From REEB95 sp035934995 (GTDB lineage: Bacteria > Pseudomonadota > Alphaproteobacteria > ATCC43930 > CGMCC-115725), in contig DASYXI010000037.1 of NCBI GenBank assembly GCA_035934995.1, forward strand, positions 62,001 to 126,000: a stretch of DNA of 64,000 nucleotides. Reading direction: 5' to 3'. Below the pieces are notes generated by a model. It saw only the letters and a program-made list of their open reading frames with translations. It was not told the DNA's origin and did not search any database. Below are positions 1-10,437 of this stretch, piece after piece (position 1 is the first letter of the stretch; the number at the start of each line of letters is the position of its first letter). The translations under genes were made by a program, and so were the position numbers.

Positions 1-2
1 CG

Positions 3-143
3 ATTCCGACCATTGTCGAACTCAACATTGGGCATTTCCTAATCGGTGAGGCGATTTTCGGCGGTCTCGACAGCGCCATCAAACGCATGCGCGCCGCGAT
101 GGACCAGGCACGCAGCAACGCGCATGGCGAAAAGAGCGCGTGA
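3..143 (+). CDS. pdxJ: PdxJ C-terminus (pyridoxine 5'-phosphate synthase), partial
   Basis: The first 46 codons are the end of an open frame that enters from the left edge and stops at TGA 141-143. The peptide contains IVELNIGHFLIGEAIF, which matches the conserved C-terminal stretch of PdxJ, the enzyme that condenses 1-deoxyxylulose 5-phosphate with 3-amino-1-hydroxyacetone phosphate in vitamin B6 synthesis. The short charged tail after it is normal for the family. pdxJ immediately upstream of acpS is a common proteobacterial arrangement, and here the stop codon overlaps the acpS start (TGATG), which suggests translational coupling. Only the last fifth or so of the gene is visible. Confidence 0.9.
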   Translation: MPTIVELNIGHFLIGEAIFGGLDSAIKRMRAAMDQARSNAHGEKSA

Positions 144-559
144 TGATCCTGGGCGTCGGTAGCGACCTGATCGATATTCGCCGCATCGAGCGGACGATCG
201 CGCGTTTCGGCGACCGGTTTCTCGATCGCATTTTTACGCCGATCGAGCGTCAACGCGCGGAACGACGGGACGATCGCGCCGCCAGCTATGCCAAGCGTTT
301 TGCCGCCAAGGAGGCGTGTTCCAAGGCGCTCGGAACCGGGTTTCGCAACGGCGTTTATTGGCGCGATCTCGGAGTCGTCAATCTTCCCGGCGGGCGGCCG
401 ACCTTGGTTCTGACCGGTGGGTCCTTGGCGCGACTCAAGGCGATGACCCCGGATGGCATGACCCCGCGCATCGACATCACGCTGACCGACGAACCGCCGT
501 TGGCGCAGGCTCTCGTCGTGATCACAGCAGAGGCCGTCACGGTGGAGCGCCGCTCTTGA
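143..559 (+). CDS. acpS: Holo-[acyl-carrier-protein] synthase
   Basis: The 138-residue protein transfers the 4'-phosphopantetheine arm of CoA to apo-ACP, which activates it for fatty acid synthesis. It starts with MILGVGSDLIDIRRIE, the AcpS signature with the Mg-binding Asp (Asp8), and carries the second metal-binding motif FAAKEACSKALG with Glu57. Length is normal for the family. I chose ATG 143 over the overlapping GTG 140 because MILG matches other AcpS N-termini; either choice overlaps the pdxJ stop. It lies between pdxJ and lepB in a cell-envelope/translation cluster. Confidence 0.96.
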   Translation: MILGVGSDLIDIRRIERTIARFGDRFLDRIFTPIERQRAERRDDRAASYAKRFAAKEACSKALGTGFRNGVYWRDLGVVNLPGGRPTLVLTGGSLARLKAMTPDGMTPRIDITLTDEPPLAQALVVITAEAVTVERRS

Positions 560-651
560 CTTCAGAATCCCGGCAAGGCTTCATCGTCGCGGCCGCGTCG
601 CCGGCCATATTCCCTGGGCCCGTTCCGTCAATGTGTTAGTGGATCTCTTCG

Positions 652-1398
652 ATGAGCAGCAGAACATCGGCTCGGGGCTCAAGCGGGCTCGCCGAGACAG
701 TCAAGACGATTGTTTACGCGATTATCATCGCGCTGATCATCCGCACTTTTTTCTACGAGCCCTTCAGCATCCCCTCCGGATCGATGATCCCGACGTTGCT
801 CGTCGGCGACTATCTATTCGTTTCGAAATTCTCCTACGGTTACAGTCGGTACTCGCTGCCGCTTGGCATGCCGCTGTTCACGGGCCGCGTGATGTTCACG
901 CCGCCGCACCGCGGCGACGTGGTCGTGTTCAAGCTGCCGAAGGATCCATCGGTCGATTTCATCAAGCGGATCATTGGATTGCCCGGCGACCACGTTCAGA
1001 TGAAAGACGGCGTCCTTTATATCAACGACCAGCCGGTGAAGCGCGACCGGATCGGCGTCTATCAAGACCCGGCCAATGGCGCGACCTATACCGAATATAT
1101 GGAAACGCTGCCGGGCGGCTCTCAGCACCCCATTATCAAACTGTCGGGCATCTATACGCTCGACAACACGCCGGTCTTCACCGTTCCGCCCGATCATTAT
1201 TTCATGATGGGCGACAATCGCGACAACTCGTCGGACAGTCGCGATCCGTCCAGCGGCGTCGGCTACGTTCCGGCCGAGAATATCGTCGGCCGCGCGGTAT
1301 TCCTGTTCTTCTCGACCAACGGATACGCCCATTGGTGGGAGATTTGGGACTGGCCCTTCACCGTTCGCTACGACCGACTGTTTACCGCGATTCACTGA
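652..1398 (+). CDS. lepB: Signal peptidase I
   Basis: This 248-residue membrane protease removes signal peptides from exported preproteins on the periplasmic face. A single N-terminal membrane segment (about residues 15-33) precedes the catalytic box PSGSMIPT, with nucleophile Ser44. The general base is Lys106 in IKRIIGLPGD, and a third box GDNRDNSSDSR lies near residue 190. This is the one-TM layout usual for alphaproteobacteria. The start at 652 lacks a strong Shine-Dalgarno sequence but keeps the N-terminal segment intact. About 90 bases separate it from acpS and about 30 from rnc, so it is probably one transcription unit. Confidence 0.97.
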   Translation: MSSRTSARGSSGLAETVKTIVYAIIIALIIRTFFYEPFSIPSGSMIPTLLVGDYLFVSKFSYGYSRYSLPLGMPLFTGRVMFTPPHRGDVVVFKLPKDPSVDFIKRIIGLPGDHVQMKDGVLYINDQPVKRDRIGVYQDPANGATYTEYMETLPGGSQHPIIKLSGIYTLDNTPVFTVPPDHYFMMGDNRDNSSDSRDPSSGVGYVPAENIVGRAVFLFFSTNGYAHWWEIWDWPFTVRYDRLFTAIH

Positions 1399-1429
1399 GC
1401 GCGCCGCGCCGCGCCACCGTCGCTCTGTC

Positions 1430-2128
1430 ATGAAACCCGCAACGTCCGGCGGCGTCGAGCGCCTCGAGGCGGCACTTGAGTATCGCTTCGAGAAGCCGAG
1501 CCTGCTGATCGAGGCACTGACCCATCCGAGCGCGCCGCAACGCAGTGCCGCGGCCCGACGCGGCTACGAGCGGCTCGAATTCCTCGGCGACCGTGTGCTC
1601 GATCTGATCGTCGCACAGCTGTTGTGGCAGCGTTTCCCCGACGACGACGAAGGTGCCCTGACCCGTCGCCAGGTCGCACTCGTCAGGCGCGAAACGTTGG
1701 CGGCGGTAGCGCGGGAGATCGGGCTCGGCGATTTCGTCATTGTGTCGAGCGGCGAGGGCGCCGCCGGCGTGCGCGAAAGTACCAGCGTACTGTCTGATGT
1801 CTGTGAAGCGCTGATTGCGGCGCTCTACCTCGACGGCGGAATCGCGTCGGCGCAGCGCTTCGTCGAGCGCTATTGGGCGCGGCACCTTGGCGCCACGCAT
1901 CCGCCACGCGATCCCAAGACCGCCTTGCAGGAATGGGCGCAGGCGCGCGGCTTGAGTCTACCCAGCTATGCGGTCATCGACACGAGCGGCCCACCGCATC
2001 GCCGCCGTTTCACGGTGACGGTGAGCGTCGCGGGCGACAAAGTGGAGACCGCGTCGGGCAACTCCAAGCGCGAGGCGGAAACCGCGGCGGCCGCGGCGCT
2101 GTTGGTGTCATTGGGTGAAACAGGATGA
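1430..2128 (+). CDS. rnc: Ribonuclease III
   Basis: The 232-residue double-strand-specific endoribonuclease processes rRNA precursors and other structured RNAs. The signature ERLEFLGDRVLDL is at residues 47-59 (metal ligands Glu50 and Asp54), a second acidic motif is in DVCEALIAALYLDGG near residue 115-130, and a double-stranded RNA-binding domain fills residues 160-230 (DPKTALQEWAQ ... KREAETAAAAALL). The stop overlaps the start of era (ATGA at 2125-2128), the well-known coupled rnc-era pair. Confidence 0.97.
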   Translation: MKPATSGGVERLEAALEYRFEKPSLLIEALTHPSAPQRSAAARRGYERLEFLGDRVLDLIVAQLLWQRFPDDDEGALTRRQVALVRRETLAAVAREIGLGDFVIVSSGEGAAGVRESTSVLSDVCEALIAALYLDGGIASAQRFVERYWARHLGATHPPRDPKTALQEWAQARGLSLPSYAVIDTSGPPHRRRFTVTVSVAGDKVETASGNSKREAETAAAAALLVSLGETG

Positions 2129-3036
2129 GCGACACTGCACCGGTCACAACGCGTTGCGGCCATGTCGCGCTGATCGGCGCGCCCAATTCCGGCAAATCGA
2201 CGCTGCTCAATCGCCTGGTCGGCTCGAAGCTGGCGATCGTCACGCCCAAAGTGCAAACTACGCGCGCGCGCATGCTCGGCATTGTCATCGATGGCAACGC
2301 GCAGATCATTTTTGTCGATACGCCTGGGATTTTCGAGCCCAAGCACCGGCTCGAACGGGCGATGGTCAAAGCGGCATGGATCGGCGCGCACGATGCGGAA
2401 AACATCGTCGTGCTGGTCGATGCCGCGCGCGGTCTCGATACGGATACCGGCCGGATCATCGACGGTCTGCGCGACGCCAAGCGCCGGGCGGTTCTCGCGC
2501 TCAATAAAGTCGACAAGGTGAAACGCGGCGACCTTCTGCCGTTGGCACAGGCGCTCGATCGGGAAGGCGTATTCGACCGCATCTTCATGATCTCCGGATT
2601 GACCGGCGACGGCGTCGAGGATCTCAAGGTTTATCTGGCGAATGCGCTGCCGCGCGGGCCGTGGCTCTATCCCGAGGACGAGATCACTGACGTGCCGTTG
2701 CGGCTGCTGGCGGCCGAAGCGACGCGCGAGCAGATTTTCCGCCAGTTGCACCAGGAGCTGCCCTATTCGGCGACCGTCGAAACCGAGAAATGGGAAGATC
2801 GCCCGGACGGCAGCGTGCGGATCGACCAGGTCGTGCATGTCGTCCGCGATGGGCAGAAAGCGATCGTGGTCGGGGCCGAGGGCCGGCAAATTAAGAGCAT
2901 CGGCGCGGCCGCGCGCGCCGATCTCGAAGCCATATTCCAGCGGCGCGTCCATCTTTTCATCCAGGTGCGCGTGACCGAGAATTGGACCGAAGATCGCGAG
3001 CGTTATGCCGCCATGCGTCTCGATTTCGACGAATAA
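2125..3036 (+). CDS. era: GTPase Era
   Basis: Era is an essential GTPase that binds the 3' end of 16S rRNA and helps mature the 30S subunit. The 303-residue protein shows the P-loop GAPNSGKS (residues 19-26), the switch motif DTPG (65-68) and the guanine-specificity motif NKVD (127-130). The C-terminal KH RNA-binding domain contains VVGAEGRQIKSIGAAAR. It starts inside the rnc stop codon, and its own stop TAA overlaps the recO ATG, so rnc, era and recO are translationally coupled. Confidence 0.98.
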   Translation: MSDTAPVTTRCGHVALIGAPNSGKSTLLNRLVGSKLAIVTPKVQTTRARMLGIVIDGNAQIIFVDTPGIFEPKHRLERAMVKAAWIGAHDAENIVVLVDAARGLDTDTGRIIDGLRDAKRRAVLALNKVDKVKRGDLLPLAQALDREGVFDRIFMISGLTGDGVEDLKVYLANALPRGPWLYPEDEITDVPLRLLAAEATREQIFRQLHQELPYSATVETEKWEDRPDGSVRIDQVVHVVRDGQKAIVVGAEGRQIKSIGAAARADLEAIFQRRVHLFIQVRVTENWTEDRERYAAMRLDFDE

Positions 3037-3791
3037 TGCATTGGGTCGATCAGGGCATTGTCCTTGCGACGCGGCGGCACGGCGAGCGCGCGTTGATCGT
3101 CGAGGTCCTGACTGAGGAGCACGGGCGATACGCCGGCCTGGTGCGTGGCGGGCAGGGGCCGAAATCGCGCGTGCTCTATCAAATCGGCAATCAGGTCAGT
3201 GTGACCTGGTCGGCGCGCCTCATCGACCATCTCGGTACCTATACCGGCGAGCTACTCGGCGGTCGGGCCGCGCGCTTCATCGACGACCGGGCGCGCCTCG
3301 CGTGCTTGGCGGCCGTCGCGGCGATGGCGGCGGCGACCTTGCCGGAACGCGAGCCCCATCCGCGCTTTTATGCCGGCATGATCGGGTTGCTCGACCGGCT
3401 CGGCCGCGACGACGCCTATCCGGCGCGCTATGTGTTGCTCGAGCTCGATCTGCTGGCCGAACTCGGCTACGGACTCGATCTGTCGCGTTGCGCCGCGACG
3501 GGCGTGCGCCAAGGCCTGACCTATGTGTCGCCGCGATCGGGCCAAGCCGTCTCAACCGAGGCCGCGACGCCGTACCGCGAGCGGCTCCTGGTCCTGCCGC
3601 CATTCCTGCTCGACGAGGCGGTGGCACCGGATGGGACGCAGATTCTCGATGGCTTGAAACTGACCGGCTTTTTTCTCGACCGTCGCGTGTTCCATCCGCA
3701 TGGCCGCAAGATGCCGGCGGCGCGCACGCGCTTCGTTGACGTGTTGCGCCGAACCGGTACTCTAACGGCACAACGAATCGAGTCGGCATGA
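3036..3791 (+). CDS. recO: DNA repair protein RecO
   Basis: RecO works with RecF and RecR to load RecA on gapped DNA coated with SSB. The 251-residue product begins MHWVDQGIVLATRRHGERALIVEVLT, typical of the RecO N-terminal OB fold, followed by HGRYAGLVRGGQGPKSR. The helical C-terminal part contains ELDLLAELGYGLDLSRCAATG. The full four-cysteine zinc finger of some RecO proteins is not present, which is usual for alphaproteobacteria. I chose ATG 3036 because it overlaps the era stop and gives the family N-terminus; a longer upstream frame lacks support. Confidence 0.95.
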   Translation: MHWVDQGIVLATRRHGERALIVEVLTEEHGRYAGLVRGGQGPKSRVLYQIGNQVSVTWSARLIDHLGTYTGELLGGRAARFIDDRARLACLAAVAAMAAATLPEREPHPRFYAGMIGLLDRLGRDDAYPARYVLLELDLLAELGYGLDLSRCAATGVRQGLTYVSPRSGQAVSTEAATPYRERLLVLPPFLLDEAVAPDGTQILDGLKLTGFFLDRRVFHPHGRKMPAARTRFVDVLRRTGTLTAQRIESA

Positions 3792-6013
3792 AGAAGTCCG
3801 GTTCCCTTATCGTCGGCGAGGTGCGCGACGTCGCGCTCGCGGATGCGCTGAGCGAGCGGTATCTCTCGTACGCGTTGTCGACAATCATGGCGCGGTCGCT
3901 GCCCGACGTGCGCGACGGCCTGAAGCCGGTGCACCGGCGGCTGCTTTTTGCGATGCGACAGCTGCGGCTCGATCCGAAATCGGGCTACAAGAAATGCGCG
4001 CGCGTTGTCGGCGACGTCATCGGCAAATTCCATCCGCACGGCGACGTTGCGGTCTATGACGCGCTGGTGCGCCTGGCGCAGGATTTCGCGCAGCGTTATC
4101 CGCTGGTCGATGGACAAGGCAATTTCGGCAATATCGACGGCGATAATCCGGCGGCGATGCGCTACACCGAGAGCCGCCTGACCGAGGTGGCCGAGGCGCT
4201 GCTCGCCGGCATCGAGGAGAACACGGTCGACTTCCGGCCGACCTACGACGGCGAGAATGACGAGCCGCTGGTCCTGCCAGCGCGGTTCCCCAACCTGCTC
4301 GCCAACGGTGCGACGGGTATCGCCGTCGGCATGGCGACCAGCATTCCGCCGCACAATATCGTCGAGCTGTGCGATGCGCTCATCCATCTGGTGAAGCATA
4401 AGCGCGCCGGTATCGGCGACCTGGTCGAACTCATGCCCGGTCCGGATTTTCCGACCGGTGGCGTGCTGGTCGAGGACGCCGCCAGCATCAAGCAGGCCTA
4501 TGCCACCGGCCGCGGCAGCTTCCGGCTGCGGGCGCGCTGGACGACCGAGAAGCTCGGCCAGGGCACGTATCAGATCGTCGTCAGCGAAATCCCGTATCAG
4601 GTTCAGAAATCGCGGCTGATCGAGCGCATCGCGCAGTTGCTGGAAGAGCGCAAGCTGCCGCTTCTGGCCGACGTGCGCGATGAGTCGACCGACGTCGTCC
4701 GCCTCGTGTTCGAACCGAAGAGTCGCAACGTCGAGCCCGCGATGTTGATGGAATCGCTGTTCCGCGCCGCCGAGCTCGAAACGCGCATCGCCCTCAACCT
4801 CAACGTCCTCGACAAGGACGGCGTGCCGCGCGTGATGAACCTGAGGGAGGCGCTCCAGGCCTTCCTCGATCATCGCCGCGAAGTGTTGCAGCGCCGCTCA
4901 CGCTTCCGCCGCGACGCGATTGCGCACCGCAGCCAGGTCCTCAAGGGCCTGATGATCGTCTATCTCCATATCGACGAAGTCATCCGCCTCATCCGCAATT
5001 ATGACGACGCCAAAGAGCGGATGATGAAGCGCTGGCACCTGACGTCGCTGCAGGCGGACGCCATCCTTGACATGCGGTTGCGCGCCTTGCGCAAGGTGGA
5101 AGAGATCGCCATCCGCACCGAGTTGAAGGAGCTTTCGGCCGAGGACAAGGAGCTTGCCGGCCTGCTCGCCGACGAGAAGCGCCAGTGGAAGCGTATCGGC
5201 GAGGAGCTGACCGAGCTGCGCAAGGAATTCGGCCCGGCGACGCTGCTTGGCAAGCGCCGCACCGAAATCGCCGCGGCGCCTGCCGCCGTCGAGGTGCCGC
5301 TTGAAGCGCTGGTCGAGCGCGAGCCGGTGACGATCTTGCTTTCAGCGAAAGGCTGGGTGCGCGCCGCCAAGGGCCACGGCCTCAAGCTCGACACGATCAG
5401 CTACAAGGAAGGCGACGAGCCGCGCTTCGCCTTGGAAGCGCTCACCACCGACAAATTATTGGTGTTCGCCACCAATGGGCGGTTTTACACCTTGGCGATC
5501 GACAAGCTGCCGGGCGGCCGCGGCAACGGCGAGCCGGTGCGCATGATGGTCGACCTGCCGAACGAATACGACATCGCGTCGGTGCTGGTTTACAAGCCCG
5601 GCGAGAAGATTCTCGTCGCGGCAAGCGACGGCCGCGGCTTCATCGCGCCGGCCGACGACGTTCTGGCGCAGACGCGCAACGGCAAACAGGTGATGCGGCC
5701 CGGCAAGGACGCGGCCGCGCGCGTTGCCGTTCCGGTGACCGGCGATCATGTCGCGGTCATCGGCGAGAACCGCAAGCTGTTGATCTTTCCGCTCGCCGAA
5801 GTGCCCGAGCTCAATGCCGGCCGCGGCGTCATCTTGCAGCGCTATCACGACGGCGGCCTGTCGGATGCCAAGACCTTCAAGCGCGCCGAGGGGTTGAGCT
5901 GGAAATCGGGCGATCGGGTCCGCACCGAGACCGATCTCCGGGCGTGGCTCGGCGCGCGCGCGGCCGCCGGCCGCATCGCCCGCGGCTTCAATTCCGACAA
6001 CAAATTCGGTTGA
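3788..6013 (+). CDS. parC: DNA topoisomerase IV subunit A
   Basis: ParC is the DNA-cleaving subunit of topoisomerase IV, which with ParE decatenates replicated chromosomes. The 741-residue protein has the catalytic tyrosine in AMRYTE (Tyr126), the winged-helix region GKFHPHGD (80-86), and a C-terminal beta-pinwheel (about 500-730) that is shorter than in GyrA and lacks an obvious GyrA box. At the residues matching the E. coli quinolone-determining pair Ser80/Glu84 it has Val87 and Asp91. Its ATG overlaps the recO stop (ATGA). ParE is not in the window. Confidence 0.96.
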   Translation: MKKSGSLIVGEVRDVALADALSERYLSYALSTIMARSLPDVRDGLKPVHRRLLFAMRQLRLDPKSGYKKCARVVGDVIGKFHPHGDVAVYDALVRLAQDFAQRYPLVDGQGNFGNIDGDNPAAMRYTESRLTEVAEALLAGIEENTVDFRPTYDGENDEPLVLPARFPNLLANGATGIAVGMATSIPPHNIVELCDALIHLVKHKRAGIGDLVELMPGPDFPTGGVLVEDAASIKQAYATGRGSFRLRARWTTEKLGQGTYQIVVSEIPYQVQKSRLIERIAQLLEERKLPLLADVRDESTDVVRLVFEPKSRNVEPAMLMESLFRAAELETRIALNLNVLDKDGVPRVMNLREALQAFLDHRREVLQRRSRFRRDAIAHRSQVLKGLMIVYLHIDEVIRLIRNYDDAKERMMKRWHLTSLQADAILDMRLRALRKVEEIAIRTELKELSAEDKELAGLLADEKRQWKRIGEELTELRKEFGPATLLGKRRTEIAAAPAAVEVPLEALVEREPVTILLSAKGWVRAAKGHGLKLDTISYKEGDEPRFALEALTTDKLLVFATNGRFYTLAIDKLPGGRGNGEPVRMMVDLPNEYDIASVLVYKPGEKILVAASDGRGFIAPADDVLAQTRNGKQVMRPGKDAAARVAVPVTGDHVAVIGENRKLLIFPLAEVPELNAGRGVILQRYHDGGLSDAKTFKRAEGLSWKSGDRVRTETDLRAWLGARAAAGRIARGFNSDNKFG

Positions 6014-6016
6014 GCC

Positions 6017-6256
6017 ATGGCCGCGCCCGAACCCGATTTCACCCTCGACGCCAAAGGCCTCAAATGCCCGTTGCCGGTGCTGAAGGCGCGCAAGGCAATG
6101 AAGGAATTGAAATCCGGTGGCGTGTTGCGCGTGCTCGCCACCGATCCCGGCGCGGTCAAGGACTTCGAGCATTTCTGCAAGACGACCGGCGCGCATCTGC
6201 TCGATTGCCAGGAGCAGGCCGGTGGCGTTTTGGTGTTCACGCTGCAAAAGCCGTAA
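6017..6256 (+). CDS. TusA/SirA-family sulfurtransferase-like protein
   Basis: This 79-residue protein has the TusA-family fold signature LDAKGLKCPLPVLKARKAM, with the conserved cysteine at residue 17 in the CPxP motif. TusA relays persulfide sulfur for tRNA thiolation and other sulfur transfer. It starts three bases after parC, so it is probably translated from the same message, although parC and TusA have no obvious shared task. It could serve tRNA 2-thiouridine synthesis or selenium/sulfur metabolism; the sequence alone does not separate these paralogues. Confidence 0.85.
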   Translation: MAAPEPDFTLDAKGLKCPLPVLKARKAMKELKSGGVLRVLATDPGAVKDFEHFCKTTGAHLLDCQEQAGGVLVFTLQKP

Positions 6257-6278
6257 CGCGACGCGCGTCTGCGCCGAT

Positions 6279-6300
6279 CTTTATGCCGTCTTTATACGGC
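6279..6300 (+). promoter_or_regulatory. Possible KdpE-type operator upstream of the kdp genes
   Basis: Two copies of CTTTAT (6279-6284 and 6290-6295) lie eleven bases apart, one helical turn, and the second sits inside an inverted repeat GCCGT/ACGGC (6285-6289 and 6296-6300). The E. coli KdpE site is also a pair of T-rich half-sites about one turn apart, so this is a plausible operator about 75 bases ahead of the first kdp-cluster ORF. It is inferred from pattern only. Confidence 0.3.
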
Positions 6301-6373
6301 GGTCGCCGAATCGCTCTCGAAACTTAACACGGCGCGGCCCTCATATCCGGGTGCTATCCACCGCGGAGCGCCC

Positions 6374-6457
6374 ATGCTTGATCTCATCCTGCTCGCCACG
6401 GTCGTCGCGTCGTTCGCGCTGACGCTGATCTATGTCCTCGCCTGCGAAAAGATGTGA
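6374..6457 (+). CDS. 27-residue single-pass membrane protein upstream of KdpF
   Basis: The frame ATG 6374 to TGA 6455-6457 encodes MLDLILLATVVASFALTLIY plus a short tail VLACEKM, one hydrophobic helix with a charged end. It ends seven bases before kdpF, and GGAGCGCCC precedes its start. Its size and position mirror KdpF, and similar tiny ORFs occur ahead of kdpF in other alphaproteobacteria as I recall, but no function is known to me. It may be an additional stabilising peptide of the Kdp complex. Confidence 0.65.
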   Translation: MLDLILLATVVASFALTLIYVLACEKM

Positions 6458-6464
6458 GGCCTCC

Positions 6465-6551
6465 ATGCTCGATAACATCCTCGGCGGGCTCGTCAGCCTG
6501 ATCATCACCGTCTATCTCATCATCGCGCTCGTCCGCCCCGAAAAATTCTGA
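6465..6551 (+). CDS. kdpF: KdpF, small subunit of the K+-transporting ATPase
   Basis: This 28-residue frame (ATG 6465 to TGA 6549-6551) encodes one transmembrane helix ending in the KdpF hallmark ALVRPEKF. KdpF stabilises the KdpABC complex in the inner membrane by packing against KdpA. A GAGG sequence lies just before the start. It sits ten bases upstream of kdpA, as in other kdp operons. Confidence 0.9.
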   Translation: MLDNILGGLVSLIITVYLIIALVRPEKF

Positions 6552-6561
6552 AAGCTGTCCC

Positions 6562-8301
6562 ATGACCGCCAACGGCTGGCTGCAAATCGCGCTGTTCAGC
6601 GTCGTCGTCATCGCCATTACGCGGCCGCTCGGCGGCTACATGACACGCGTGTTCAACGGCGAGCGCACGTTCCTTCATCCGGTGCTGCGTCCCGTCGAGC
6701 GCGCGATCTATTGGTGCTGTGGCGTCGACGAAAGCCACGAGCAACATTGGCTGGTCTATGCCGCCGCGATGCTGTTGTTCAGCCTCGTCGGCGTCCTGAC
6801 GCTATACGCGTTGCAGCGACTTCAGGCGCTGTTGCCGTTCAATCCGGCGGGGCAGAGCGCGGTCGAGCAGAGCCTCGCCTTCAACACGGCGATCAGCTTC
6901 GTCACCAACACCAACTGGCAGTCGTACACACCCGAGACGACGATGAGCTATCTGACCCAGATGGCCGGCCTCGCGGTGCATAATTTCGTCTCGGCCGCGG
7001 CCGGCATCGCGCTCGCCATCGCCATCATCCGCGGCTTCGCCCGGCGCGAGATCAAGACGATCGGCAATTTCTGGATCGATCTGACGCGCTGCACGCTCTA
7101 CGTCCTGCTGCCGATATCGGCCGTCGTCGGCCTGTTCTTCGTCTGGCAGGGCATGCCCCAGACGCTCGGCCCCTATGTCGATGCCACGACCCTCGAAGGT
7201 GCCAAGCAGACCATCGCCGTCGGTCCGGTCGCCTCGCAGGAAGTCATCAAGATGTTGGGCACGAACGGCGGCGGTTTCTTCAACGCCAATTCGGCCCATC
7301 CGTTCGAGAACCCGAACGCGCTGACCAACTTCGTCCAGATGGTGCTGATCTTCTCGCTCGGCGCCGGCCTCACCAACGTGCTCGGCCGCATGGTCAAGAA
7401 CGAGAAACAGGGATGGGCGCTGTTCGCCGCGATGGGCGTGCTGTTCCTCGTCGGCGTCGCCGTCTGCTTCTGGTCCGAAGCCCGCGGCAATCCGGCCTTT
7501 GCCCAATACCACGTCGACCAGATCGCCAGCGCACTCCAGGCCGGCGGCAATATGGAAGGCAAGGAAGTCCGCTTCGGCATTGCCAATTCGGCGCTGTTCA
7601 CGACCGTCACCACCGACGCCTCGTGCGGCGCGGTCAACACCATGCACGACAGCTTGACGCCGCTCGGCGGCGCAGTGCCGCTGGTCAACATCCAGCTCGG
7701 CGAGGTGATATTCGGCGGCGTCGGCTCGGGCCTCTACGGGATTTTGGCCTTCGCCATCGTCGCCATGTTCGTTGCCGGCCTGATGGTCGGCCGTACGCCG
7801 GAATATCTCGGCAAGAAGCTCGAGGCCAAGGAGGTCAAGATGACCATCCTGGCGCTGTTGAGCCTGCCGCTTTCGATCCTCGGCTTTAGCGCACTGGCGA
7901 CCGTGCTGCCGGCGGGCCTTGCCGGCACCGCCAATGCCGGTCCGCACGGCTTCAGCGAGATCCTCTACGCTTTCACGTCGGCGACGGGCAACAACGGCTC
8001 GGCCTTCGCCGGCCTCAGCGCCAACACGCTGTTCTACAACGTGACGCTGGCCTTCGCGATGCTGATCGGCCGCTTCATTTTCGTCGTTCCGCTCTTGGCC
8101 GTGGCGGGTTCCCTCGCGCAGAAAAAACTGCTCGCGCCATCGGCAGGCACATTTCCAACAACGGGCCCGCTCTTCGTCGGCTTGCTCGTCGGCGTCATCC
8201 TGATCGTCGGCGGCTTGACCTATTTCCCGGCCGTGTCGCTCGGGCCCATCGTCGAGCAGGTCGCGATGAACCACGGCACGCTTTACGCCACTTCGCCATA
8301 A
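6562..8301 (+). CDS. kdpA: Potassium-transporting ATPase subunit A
   Basis: KdpA is the channel-like, potassium-binding membrane subunit of the Kdp P-type ATPase. The 579-residue protein has about ten hydrophobic segments and the four pore-loop selectivity regions of the superfamily, including TNTNWQSYTPE, GTNGGGFFNANS, TTDASCGAVNTMHD and TSATGNNGSAFAG. Its length is slightly above the E. coli protein. It is followed after 13 bases by kdpB in the standard kdpFABC order. Confidence 0.98.
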   Translation: MTANGWLQIALFSVVVIAITRPLGGYMTRVFNGERTFLHPVLRPVERAIYWCCGVDESHEQHWLVYAAAMLLFSLVGVLTLYALQRLQALLPFNPAGQSAVEQSLAFNTAISFVTNTNWQSYTPETTMSYLTQMAGLAVHNFVSAAAGIALAIAIIRGFARREIKTIGNFWIDLTRCTLYVLLPISAVVGLFFVWQGMPQTLGPYVDATTLEGAKQTIAVGPVASQEVIKMLGTNGGGFFNANSAHPFENPNALTNFVQMVLIFSLGAGLTNVLGRMVKNEKQGWALFAAMGVLFLVGVAVCFWSEARGNPAFAQYHVDQIASALQAGGNMEGKEVRFGIANSALFTTVTTDASCGAVNTMHDSLTPLGGAVPLVNIQLGEVIFGGVGSGLYGILAFAIVAMFVAGLMVGRTPEYLGKKLEAKEVKMTILALLSLPLSILGFSALATVLPAGLAGTANAGPHGFSEILYAFTSATGNNGSAFAGLSANTLFYNVTLAFAMLIGRFIFVVPLLAVAGSLAQKKLLAPSAGTFPTTGPLFVGLLVGVILIVGGLTYFPAVSLGPIVEQVAMNHGTLYATSP

Positions 8302-8314
8302 GGAACCGCGTTCC

Positions 8315-10426
<2,112 letters not shown>

Positions 10427-10437
10427 GGAGGCCTGCC

